This document shows positions 47,112 through 59,700 of a stretch of 64,000 nt of DNA, in pieces (the stretch's first letter is position 1; each line of letters opens with the position of its first letter). Made by a program: the position numbers and the translations under genes. A model generated the notes under the pieces. It ran no database searches. It worked only from the letters and a program-made list of their open reading frames with translations, and had not been told where the DNA came from. The DNA is from Topomyia yanbarensis (Eukaryota > Arthropoda > Insecta > Diptera > Culicidae): the NCBI RefSeq assembly GCF_030247195.1, contig NC_080671.1, forward strand, positions 106,689,845 through 106,753,844. Direction: 5' to 3'.

Positions 47112-47747
47112 AGTTTAAAGGTGGGAGTAAAAATATATGACGCTTGATAAGAAAATGCAGTGATATTTTTTCTTAAATGCGAATTTTATCGATTGTTTAT
47201 TGTTTGTTTGCCATGTTTTTTTTTGTTTTGGATGAGAGAAACTAGTTGAATGACTAATTTTCATTGGGGAAATACAAAATTCATTTCTATGTAATGCGAT
47301 GCGATTTAAATTGACAAAAAAAATCATGTGAGTAAATATATGCGCATTTGGAATAAAACAAGACAGAACTAGACTTATTCAAAATACATAATAAAATATC
47401 AACAATGTCAATAACTTAAAAATCGAAAACGATTTTTTGTCGCGAAATTTCGTGTAATTCAATCAATATAAACCTCTCGCGTTAAAGAAACCTATTTCGG
47501 GAATCTCTTTACAAACAAGTTTCTTTTAGTGTATTAATCGCAATTATAGTTACATGAATAAAATATGAAATGAACACTTTTTTCCGCAGTGTCGACAGTG
47601 CAACAACTTTTCTAGCAAACATTGGGAAAGCTCTGGTCTAGAAGAGAGATAAATACCGTTTCTTCGTATTAAATTTAACGGAAGACGTGTCCGCAGTCGT
47701 AGTGTACAGAAACGATTCTCCTTCGGTCGGGTTCCCTTATTGCGCTT
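47112..47747. other. Convergent 3' UTR region of CDK5RAP3 and EDTP
   Basis: AT-rich. AATAAA at about 47352 may serve CDK5RAP3. No other gene seen. Confidence 0.5.
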
Positions 47748-50700
47748 CTAAACTGGTGTTCGACTTGCTAAACCTACTTTCTCGGCGAAATTACCCAGCA
47801 AACTACCAAGCGCTGAATCAGGCCCAGAATTGAACTTGAATGCTATCGTCGAGAAATAACAGTTGTAGAAAAGCGTCCTCAGCTGTGTCAGTTTTTCGCG
47901 TCGTCTGAAAATTAGGACAAAACTATTCATTAGCAGGTGATCTGTACAATCAATAGGAACTAATGGGTTCGTACGACTCACAGGGCATATAAATCAACAC
48001 GATTGGGAAAGTATTCGCCGTCGATGACGGTACAGCAGCTGGTCTCCTGACTGTGATGTTGGTTGGCGTTCGGCGTGGAAGCACCTGGAGGGCCGCTGCC
48101 AGGATTTAAGTGATGCTGCTGCTGATGTGATTGCGGATGAGTACTATGCGGTTGCTGGTGGCCCTGTGTCTGCTGACGTTGGAGGTGATTGGGACAGGCG
48201 AATGCCGGGTTCGGCTGCAAATGGGATTGCATCTCGTTCACTGATTCCGCACTCCGGTAACTTCCGGTACATGTGATCATCTGCCAGCTGCCAACCGAAA
48301 GTGACGAGGTGGACTCCTGTCGCTGTCTCAACAGTCTCTCCGCACTTGGCACTGTTACTGGACTAGTTCTGTGGATTAAATTGGGACACAACACATGCAT
48401 GGTTAGTTTGAGAGTCAGTATCATTATTGCTTGCGATTAACCAATTAGCAGACGACAGAGATCATGCTGGAATTGGCTTGGCTGATTTCTTTCGAGGTCC
48501 CTAGTATAAATTGATAGTTTGGTTAAGTGTTAATCAAAGTGTACAGCAAAGAAACCATCGTGTGCTGAAGTGGAATAGAGGGTTGATGGAGTGGGATGAG
48601 CACCTCGTTAAAATACCTTGCAAAAAGGGGAATAATAGAGAAAACAGATTTTTTGAACTACCTGTAACTGCAGATATTTTTCAGACATTTGAATTCTTTG
48701 CAGATTTTTGTAGACTTTGTTATACAGGTGATGCATTCTGGGAAGTAATTTGTATAAATTGGGATACTAGAACAGGTTTCAAAGACGGAGTGCAATTTTG
48801 GGGTGAGTTGCTATCTACTCGTTGTCTGGATAGTAGGTACGCGTTCCCGAACCTCTGGATGCTAGTTCCATCGAGGTTTTCTCTAAATTTAGAATAGACG
48901 GCAAGTTTGGCGCGAGTAATCTAGAACACAGTTTCAATAGCCCACCGCTCGTCAGCATCTATTTGAACCAGCCTAGTCACCTCATCAGCTGTAGTAGAGC
49001 GAAAATTTTCCACATAAAACCTGGCTAAGACAAATAGACGCAACACACTTCTTACAACCACTATGCACGGTATTTTTTTAGTAAAAGAATACGTGAACAG
49101 TTATAAGTACGATAACGGTTTTGTTGATGTTATTGTTGGCACAAGAACCTGAACTTGAACGATAATTCTCCTTGCTCTCTACAATCGCTTCGCCCCCCTC
49201 GAGCTCCAGGGCAAAACAGCCTACTGGAGGCTGCCCCGTAACATTCTCCCCGACTCGTCGCCAGAGTGGAACCAGCCCTTCTCCAGATCAGAAATCACGA
49301 CGCCCTCAGCCAGGGGCGAGGAAAAGCTACCGGGATTGACAACATTGGATACCCGCTGCTCAGGAACCTGCCACCACCCGGCAAAAGAACCCTCCTTCAA
49401 TGCTACAATCGAATCCGGGAGGGCGAGCCCCTCCAGGAGTCGTGGTAAACGGCCCTATACCCAAAAGGGTTCAAGGGCCAAAGACCTCCGGCCCATCAGT
49501 TTACTTCCCTGCATTGGTAAAAGCTTCGAACAAATGGTCAGTAGAAGCTTAACCGCCATACTCGAACAACCCCACCTGCTGGACAGCTAGCAACACGCCT
49601 TACGGAAAGAGAAGGGCGCCAGATCGTATCTGGCAACCCTTGACCAGGCCAAAAGGTATGGCCTACACATTGATCTTGCAGCCCTTCATATTGACAAGGT
49701 ATACAACATCGTATGATGAGAGGACATACTTCGACAGCTTGGCTGCTGTGCAATCCGAGGCCACATACAACGCTTCCTATAAAACCGCCAATTGCGGTTC
49801 GGAGTCGGCGGCAGCGAATCCGGAACTTACACTGAGGAAAACTCTGTACCCCAGGGATCCGCCCTGGCGCTCACCTTTTTCCTCATCATAATGAACTGTA
49901 TAATTGTCGCTCTCCCCAAGGGTATATCCATCTTCGTCTATGCCGACGACAGTAGTGGTTGTGACGGGAAGGACCAAGGGCCGAACCCGCATCAAGCTAT
50001 AAACCGTAGTCAACGCCATCGTCAAGTGGGCAACCTCAGTCGGCTTCCGGCTTTCCACCTCTAAAAGTTTCTACACTCCATATAACCGATTCTTCAATAG
50101 CGTACCGATCATCTTTGGAGTCACACTAGACCATAACACTTGCCCCCACTTTCGGAGGATAAAGACCGAATGCCTACACAAGACTGGCACATCTCAGCAC
50201 CCGAAGTGCAATAGGAGTACTGCACTCCAAATAAGTGAAGCATTGATCCATAGCCAGATATATTATGGAACTCAGAAGGGTTTAATCACATCCTTGCCCC
50301 ATTCTACCACGGGTCCATCCTCATCGAAGTTATTGCCCAGTGCACCAGTGGAAAGCGCCCGTGTAGAGGCCGGCGTCCTACTATTCCAATGGAAAATCGC
50401 CCTAGTGATCCTCCGGCGTGCGTTGAACGTACTCGAACGGACATTTGGAGGTGACGAATCTGCAACGATGAAAAGCTAGAGAAGTATACGCGGAATTCGC
50501 AGGATCCTCCTTATCTTCACTCGCTCGACTACACATTGATATATCCTGGTCCCAGACCTTCCGGGCCGGAGGAACCCTCGAAATGGCACGGTGCAGCGAC
50601 GCTTCTTGAATCACACCCATATTTATACGTGTTTGTACGGGCGGATCGAGGAAGCATGATGAAGTATGAGTCGGGGTCAGTGAAGGAGGAACAGGCTCAT

Positions 50701-53700
50701 CTCTCGGTCTCCCGCCAAAGTGCTCGATATTTTCTGTTGAAGCCGCAGCTATCGCTCTGCCCCTGTCTTAAAAGCCAGAAGAAACTGAAACTACGATATT
50801 CACTGATCCCTCTCGGTACTTCGCGCGCTCGAGATCGACCAGTCCCGATACCCCATCATCCAGGCAACATATATCGAAGCCGATTCCCTCATCACACTTT
50901 GTTGGATCCCCGGACTCTATAGCATATGCAAGGGAACACTGAAGTAGACTTCCTGGTAGCACACTTTTGGAGAGCCAGAAGAACCCTCACCAAGGAAGTG
51001 CCAACCGCATACATCACCCGGCATTTCACAGAGGCCCTCAACAACAACTTCATCGGTCACTAATGGGCGTCCCGGGGACACCAGCAGAAAATTAAGGGAC
51101 TCCCCGTCAAGTGGGATGACCGACAGGACTGGAAAGAACAGAAGGTCCTCTCAAGACTGCGGACCGAGCACACTAAAATTTCGCATGGAAGTAATCTACT
51201 CTTCAACCGCTTGAAACTCCAAGACCTCCAGCACGAGATCCCACCTTCAATTCGCGACGCACTGTCCAACAATCCAGTAAGGGAGAGACCCACCACGTTC
51301 ACTCTAGCGATGGGCCTGTACAACAACATAGAGCCCCGGACAACCACCACCCCCGCACCGGAACGGCTATCCCGGCCAGGATATCAGGACTCAACCCTCC
51401 AATGAGCTCTCTGCCACTCCCGGATCGGGTGCTGAAAAAGTTTTCCGCGGCTCCAAACCACCAGCATACCAGCAAATTTACGATTTTCTCCATTTACATT
51501 TTTGCAGATATTTGCAAATATTTAGATTTTTTAAAAATTTGCTGCATATGACACAAAAGTACCTGGCATCCCTGACACTGTAAGAAACGAACACTAATAA
51601 ACACGTTTCGTAGCAGAACGGTCGCGTTGTTTTTCTACTGTCGGTCGGTCGAGTTTTCAGTAGAAGACTGGTTTACCGGAAGGTTCCGTCTTTCGGCTTT
51701 CCGAAGTAATAATAGCGGAGTGGTTGTAATAACACAAAATGGCCGACGGCTGGAAAGCATTGTTTGCGAAGCTCTGCAATGGAAATTATGCCTCCTAGAA
51801 GTTCCGCATGCGGTCATTGCTAGAACGCGTGGATTTGTGGGACACAATCGAGAAGCCGAAACCGGAGGAGGTTGATGATGTTTATGAGCTGTAAAGGAAA
51901 AGTGACGTGAAGAACCGGAGGAGGTTGATGATGTTTATGAGCTGTAAAGGAAAAGTGACGTGAAGACGCGAGCAAAGATCGCCCTGTTTGTCGAAGACAG
52001 TACTGTTTCATTTTGTGAAAAAGTATAAAACGGCTCATTAAATCTGAGAAAATCTAATGGGGTTTTCGATTGATTGACACCGGTGTAGTGGAGTGCACTG
52101 GTTTTGCACTTTCTAGCAGAAGTGTCAATGGAACATACCCAGTTTACTGTACTTCTGCTAGAAAGTGCAAAAACGGTGCAGTTTCAGTGCACTCCACTAC
52201 ACCGGTGTCAATCAATCGAAAACCCCATAAGAGTCTATCATAAAAAACTACCATCGGGAATCAGGCAATGTTGTTGCAGCAGTTGTGCTCGAAAAATTTG
52301 TGTGAAGGTGGCGATATTGAGAAGCATCTCGAAGAATGTGAGTGTTTGTATGAACACCTCGATAATGCGGGGCGGAACTCAGTGAGCTTTTGCGAATAAT
52401 GATGATGTTGCGTAGTTTCCCAATCTCGTACAACTGCTTACGGTGGATCTAGTAGTAGCTCGATTGCGTAACGAGTACCAGAAGCGAGCAATTCATAGTG
52501 AGAAAGCGCTGATGGTATCGGATAAAGGGAAAAATGACAAAGCGTTTCTATTGATCGAATCCGCGTCATTTTAGAGAAACTGCCATAAATGTCGGAAAAG
52601 GGTGATGAAAATGCAATGAAAATCAAAAATCATCGGGGTCGAACCAGGCTTTTTTTTAATCTGAAGATTTATTTGAAACGGCTCAATGCGTTAGCATAAC
52701 TGAGCCGTGGGTCTTCCAATTTTTTACAATAAGTAAAAATAAAAAATAGAATGCTAAGAATGTCGGTCTTCCAGATCGTGTTGACGCAGCTTGCTGCTGC
52801 GTGTTGAGATTCTTTTCCTTGGCAGTGAAGTCGCTTGGGGGTCATTCAGTCTGCCTTCTCTCGCGTTCTCGTTCCCCTCCATGTCATCATCGGTACTGCT
52901 TTCTTGCTGTTCACGATCAGAGGTTCTTATTTGTTTCTTGTTCTTACGGGTCGCTGTTGTAAATCCGTCTTCATCGGTATTTTCTTCTTTATTGGTGATG
53001 CTAGTCGTTGGTTTGGGAGCGGTTGTCGTGGTCGTTGTACCTGCATTATTGGTTAATTGGATCGTTGTTTTTGGTTTATCTGAAGGTGTCGGTGGCTGCT
53101 TGTTAGAGTTGGCTGTAGTAGACGACTTTTGACTAGTTGCTTCGGCGCATGTTTTTCCGTAGTGGGCTGTATGGTTACAGAATTGGCATGTTGGTGTAGG
53201 TATTGGTTTAGTCACTCGCATCCTCACAATACGAACGCCGTTGAGAATGCCGGTGAAAAAAATTCTCCAGGTGTCATTCGTAATAGATTCTACTTCTCCA
53301 TATTGCGACATGATTTGTTTGATGTAATCTTTCTTAGTGCGCGGGGCCAAATCATGGATACGCACGTCCACCATGTCGTTTTCCATATGCACAGGGATCT
53401 TGATTCTGGTGATCAAAACACAGTTTTTAACGTGATGTAGCTGAATATACGTAACTTCAGCGAGATTAAGCTCCATTTTAACCAATTGCTCCACTTCCTG
53501 AACTGTGGGTCTAACACGAGTTTTATTAAAGTTGATCGAAATCGTGTTATTCCGTAGCACGGGCACTTTTGTTTCGTTTGGCAAACTTATTTCACTCCGC
53601 AGCCGGGGGAAACAATACAATATTGTTTGTGCACTGACGATTTTTAGTTTCTGCTCAGGGTTAGATGTGAAGACAAACTGAGTCGAACCAGGCTGTTAAG

Positions 53701-56700
53701 GAAAAGATGAAACAAGTCCAAGGAGAAGGCAGTGATGGCCAACGATCGAAGCAGGTGGTAGCGGATGATGTAATCTGTGGTGCCGTTATTTCGAGAGCGT
53801 GGAATATCGACAGTGACTGTACATGCCGTATGACGACTGATCCCGAATTTTTTCAACGAATTCAAACGTGGAGTCATCGTGGGCGTTACACTTGCAGACG
53901 GAACTAAATCTAACTCGTTCAGAGCAGGAAGCGGTGTTTATGGGTATGAATGCTAATGGTGAGCGTGTTGGCGGAGCACTCGACAAACACTCGGTTGTGA
54001 AATCATGGTGTAATCTGCCCGCACACATGACATCGGCGGATGGCTCATGGGACATTAGGGTCACAGAGAACAGACATCCATGATCGAACAAAAATATTTA
54101 AAAAAACGTGTGTAAACATTTGAATTAATATACGATAAACACTAGCGCCGCCACACCAGCCTATCCAAACTATCTGTCAAATCCATTCCGGAACCGGTTC
54201 GAAATCTTGAATGGATTCAGTATGGAATTTTGCTCAAAGAAAACAACCGATTCCGACTCTATCGGTTGATGCATTTGAGCTGGAATTCATGCTGGAAGTC
54301 CGAACCGGTTCCGGACTAGTTTGACTGGGTAGAGGAATAACCGCTGTCAATTCTGTCGAACTCAGCCACAAAAAACATGACAGCAGCGCACCTGGTTTGA
54401 ATATCCTAACTACCTTCGAAACCGTTAGAGATTTTACACAAGTTGAATGCTGAAGATAGACGTCTGTTCTCTGTGTTAGGGTTATGAATGCAATCGTGAC
54501 ACAAAGCTTGGCTGACATACTGCGGAGAACGGGTCGTGTGAATGCTGCTTGAAGAGTAAGTTGGTACGAAAGCCCGCCTCACCGCTTCTAGAGCGGAAGT
54601 CGAAGCGACCGCTGGACATCATACACACAGACCTCTGCGGACCCATCGAATATCCGACGCCAAGTGGAAACAAGTATTTTATCACTCTAATCGACGATCA
54701 CAGTCGGTTTTGCGTGGTTTTCCAACTAAAAAAATGCGGAAAATATTTTCGGCAGAAAGCCATGTGTACTGCGAGGAGAATATGTGATTGAGAGACTGTA
54801 GAAGTTCTGCAGATCAGAGAGCATACAGCAGTAGTTCTCAATTCCCTACTCAGCATAGTCGAATGGAGTAGCGGAGCACATGAACCATTCGATTCAAGAA
54901 ATGGCCATAATATATTCCCATAATATATTGGGGAGTAGCGATTCTCACGGCCATATTCATCCAGAATCGGCTTCCATCCAGAGCAGTTGATAGGACGCCG
55001 TTCGTAATGTGGACAGGTAACAAGCCGGATTTGGCAGATATTCGAATCTTCGGATGTGAAGCGTATGTACGTATACCATACGCCAAATGCAAAAAGTTCG
55101 ATCCTCAATCAAAAAAGCTTGTATTTATGGGTTATTCATTCAGGTTGCCACATAGGTTGCCGCTTTTTTGATGTTTAGACCAATCGCATAAACGTTAGTT
55201 GAAATGTTGAATTCCTGGAACTCACGAATTGTGCCGATAGACATGAGGAGTGGAGTGCGCTTCCGGAAGTGCAGCGAGAGGAATGCCGTGTTCCGTGTCG
55301 GCTAATGAAAAGAATCCAGCATGGTGATGATAAAGAGACGCAGGAAGAGGAGTGTCGTTCAGTGTACGAAGATGCAGAAGATTCAATCGAAGAAAACTTT
55401 GAAGAACTGAACCGCCGAGATCGACACACCAAATAGATATGAAGACTATTGTTGGAGAAGTGCTGCTTTGCGAAGAATTGAGTGACTTTCGCGATGCCTG
55501 TTTGAAAACGCGCTATGCGGGAAGAGATTGGAGCACACAAGGCAAATAGTACGTGGGAACTGGGGGATCTACTTCCGGGTAAGAAAGCTATTGGTGCAAA
55601 GCGGGTGTTCAAGATAAAGCGAGATGAGACGGGCAGCATTGTGAAGCATAAGGCTCGTATTGTCACTCAAGTATATTCACAGTATTTCGGCGTGGTTTTT
55701 GCGGAAGTGAATTCGCCAGTCACACGACAAGCTACGTTACGTGCACTGCTGGCGGTTGCAGGAGAAAGAGCAGCTGATCCTGAAGCAATACGTTATTCGA
55801 ACTGCCTACCTCAACGGTACTGTCGAAGAAGAGCTGTATATTCAGCAACCTGCTGGCTTTGTGGTTACGGGGTACGGTATGTAAACTTTGCAAAAATATT
55901 TATGGTTTGCGCCAATCTGTCTGATACTGGAACAAAACATTACACTCTGTACTACTTGAGTTAAAGTTCAAGCCAAGTACTGTACTCCCGTGTCTATATA
56001 CGATATGAGTAGCCGATCTGCAGCACAAGTGAGTCAGACATAGACACACGGCCTTATTCTGCGCGGCACGTGACGCGAGGTGACTAAACTCACCTCACTT
56101 TAGAATGAGGTGAGATTAGTCGCCTCACAACACATGCCGCGCAGAATAGGGCCGAAAGTTCATGATAACTCCCTAGAAGGAATTCGACATTACTTCGCCA
56201 GCCTTCGTACGACATTTCTTAGGCTATGAAATTGGGAGAGAGGGATGTTACTACACGTTAAAGTTATCAGCCTACATCGACACTTTGCTTTGTAAGTTCA
56301 ATATGGAGAATTGTTGTCCCTCCAAGGCCCCCATGGATCCAGGGTACATGTCGTCTAATGAAGCCCGACACTATTTCGAAGCCTCGTTGGAGTGTCATTA
56401 TACTTAGCTGTCAATACTCGACCTATTTATCGGATTTAGTGTCGGATTGTCAGTGTCAGTGAACATAATAATATGGATTGGTGTGCAGCAAAACGCGCGC
56501 GGCAATACTTAAATGCAATGAAAGATTGGCGACTGAAGTTCGGACCAGGTGAAGGGTTGTGTCTCAGAGGCTTCTCCGATTCTGTAATATAATTACGCAC
56601 GTTGCGTGCTTGCATTTGCATACGCTGTAGGAAACGAGAGTAGATACAGAACACTAGATTAGGATTGTCGCTGGCATCAGTGGTGGGAACATCATTGTTT

Positions 56701-59700
56701 TGATTCCGGGATATATCTATCTGTCACGCATTATTATCTGTCACGCATAGATACCATGTGAAAATTAATGAAATTATAATAGTATGCCACATAGAAATTT
56801 GTTCCATAACAGATATTACATCATTTTTCTGTTTGCCTATTGTTTATTCTGCTGTAAATTTTATGCATTGGACATTTTCGGTTTTGAATGCATAAAAATC
56901 ACAGTAGAATAAACGAGACTGAAATATAAAAGGTAAACTCTGCATTTTACTAAGCAGGACATATTTTTCTGCGTGTACCAAAAGTGCGGACCAAAGACTT
57001 TTACTTGAGAGACTTTCGATACCTTGACAGATATATACCGAAAGCAAAACAAACATGTTCCGAGATGAAAACAATGGGAACACCAGCGACAATCCTAATC
57101 TAGTGTTCTGTATCTACTGAAACGAGCACTAATAAACACGATTCGCAGGAGATCGGTCGCATTATTTTTCTATTGCCGGTCCAAAACCTTTGTTGTCCAT
57201 ATTTCTAATTCCGGTGTCTGGTCGTCGCGTCCTTCAGGAACTGTCGACAATTAGGCAACAACGACGTAACCATATGTTTATCGAGAGTTGAGGTGTGCGC
57301 GGATTGATGAGTCCTGCAACAGGGTGGTACGTAGATAAGGACGGCTTACAATCACTACAGAAATCTGAACATCTTCATCGACATGAGTGCCATTTGAATG
57401 GAGAAAGTTAGTTGATGACGAAACTTCATGATTTTCGCAATATACTAAGCAAGTAGATGATGGAAATCGATGCTTGAAGCCAATTTGAAATCAAAGATGG
57501 CGTTTTCAGGTTATCATATATTGGATTCCCGGATGAAATTAGGAGAAGTAAATAGACGATGGAAGTCGAAGTAGGCTCTATACCATCAAATTGTCTGTGG
57601 TATATGAGTTTCCAAATTCTGCTAGTGAGAATTTGATTGAGAAACATGGCGAGATCCTTATGGAGTCACGTTACCTTACTTGTGCAAATGTAACAGTTAA
57701 ATTCCTTGCACAAATAATTGTTAACATTCATTTTGACGATTCCAACACCATCTTTCGAGTTCTCATTGAACCAGTAGCACGCAGTTATATACATCTCCGT
57801 CAGCGCCAGTGATGTCAGATTTGTCTTCATTTTGAAGACATTTGAAATGTTGTGAAGACATGTTTTTCATTTTGAAGACAAATTTGTTCGGATGCCTGAC
57901 TGATTTTTGGCAGAACTCTGGCTCAAAATTAATAACCGATTCAGAATCCTGTCCGTTGAAGACAATTTTTTATGAAATGTGAGGACATTTGAAAAATATA
58001 TCTGGTATCCCTGTTCAGCGTGCAACTGCATGAGCACCCGGTCAAGAAAAAGGCGTCAATGCTTGAAAAATAAGTTCAAAGATTGTTATGCTAACAAAAC
58101 TACAAAAAAAACATTTTGAGAGCTGCAATGTCACCCTATTTCTGATGAGTTCCATATGAAGGATTTCGACCGGACTGAGAAACCCTTGGACATTTGAAGT
58201 TTAAGGATAAATGAGACAATCTTGTTTAGAGAGTATATGATCATTCCCAGGGTTTTTTTTTCTTCGAAACCAGGTGGAACAATTATAGTTAAGTTAGTCC
58301 TGGTACGGGTCAGGTGGATAGTTTGCGTAATGGCTGAGCTGGTCCATGCGGACGGTATGAACGGTTTCCTCATCAAATCCTTCAAACTCTGATGGTAGCA
58401 TATCTATTTCACTGTCCTCCTCCGAAGCACTGCTCACTACATAATCCGATTCGACCATTTAGCAAATTCTTCGCTTCTCTTTTCAACTTTTCCTTATCAA
58501 GCGCCCAATCCTGCCACTGCTCTGCATTTATGCGACTCCTTTCAATATCTTCTCTGATCATTGTACGCCAGGTGAAAGCTGATTTGCTCTCCGTCTGAGC
58601 TTAGTGACAGCAGAATTTCCAGCATGGAATTTTCTATATCGCGAAGGGCGTTCCTGTTACTTTTGAGCAGCGTGGAAACTTCCACGGAGTATCGAGCAAC
58701 TGGAGATATACAGGAGTTGTAAAGCCTTTTAACGACCTCCCATTTTAGCTTGTACCTCCTCAAGAAGCCACATAGTGCGTGAAAAGTCTTGTTGGCCTTT
58801 TTTATCCTTTCCGCTGTTGTTTCCTTCCGTGTCAAGCTGCTCGTCACGAATGCACTACTTTCAACTCGAATGGCCCGAATTTCCTCATGGAGTCTGGTTC
58901 GACATTATTAATGTCGTAGGGATCTCTGTAGAGGACGCAGGTTTTACTCGTGTTTATTTCTAGACCTACCGAGGCCAGCAGTGAAATTAATAGACCAATT
59001 ATCCTTTCAACGTCTTCATCCGTGTCGCATACGAACAGTAGATCATCCGCATAGGCCAGAATGCACGATATAATGATGCGTCCATAGTGTTCCAGGTTGA
59101 TTTCCGGCGTCAGTTCCCGCACCGTTATTAGCACGCGGTATAGCAGTAAAATAAACAATATCGGGCTCAGTGGACATCCTTGCTTAACTCCCTTAGCCTT
59201 GTTAATTACTGGGGTTCTTTCACCAAACCATTGGAGTGATGTTCTTTCCGCAATGCACGCAGTATTGATACGATTAACTAATCCCGGTGACACTCCCATG
59301 TCTATCAGAATCGCCGATAGTTTTGAAACGACCACTCTATCAAACGCCTGTTTTAGGTCAATCGATACCAGTATTGAATGTTTGCCCTTCCTCCATCTTT
59401 CGTCTAATATCCTGCGTAGCGTGAAGATTTGATCGCATGCGCCTCTTCTGCTTTGGAACGCCATTTGGTAGGATAACATTGGCAGGATTTGTTGATCGAG
59501 TCGGTTTAGCAGCATTCTAGTGTAGATTTTATAGGCAACTGAACAGAGCGTTATGCATCTGTAATCGTCCGTAGATTGTGGGTTTTGTTTTTTGGCTATT
59601 GGGACTTGAACCGTTGAAATCCATCCACTAGGAACCACATTAGACCGGAATACCTGTCGTAACAAGGCAGCTAGCTCATCCATCAAGGCGTCTGACCCGT

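Larger units (their letters stand above)
51575..57190 (+). mobile_element. Copia LTR retrotransposon, degraded and riddled with insertions
   Basis: LTR-like segments at 51583-51650 and 56617-57190 share GAAACGA(A/G)CACTAATAAACACG, GGTCGC and TTTTTCTA. Between them, in order: gag from 51740 (MADGWKALFAKLCNGNYAS, stop, KFRMRSLLERVDLWDTIEKP), continuing near 52245-52390; a protease-like remnant near 53800 (DSDCTCRMTTDPEFFQ); integrase near 54550-54770 (HTDLCGPIEYP, LIDDHSRF); reverse transcriptase 55515-55960 (AIGAKRVFKIKRDETGS, then KARIVTQVYSQYFGVVFAEV); and RNase H-side residues near 56220-56580. Five other elements interrupt it. Stops and shifts are numerous, so it is dead. Confidence 0.82.
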
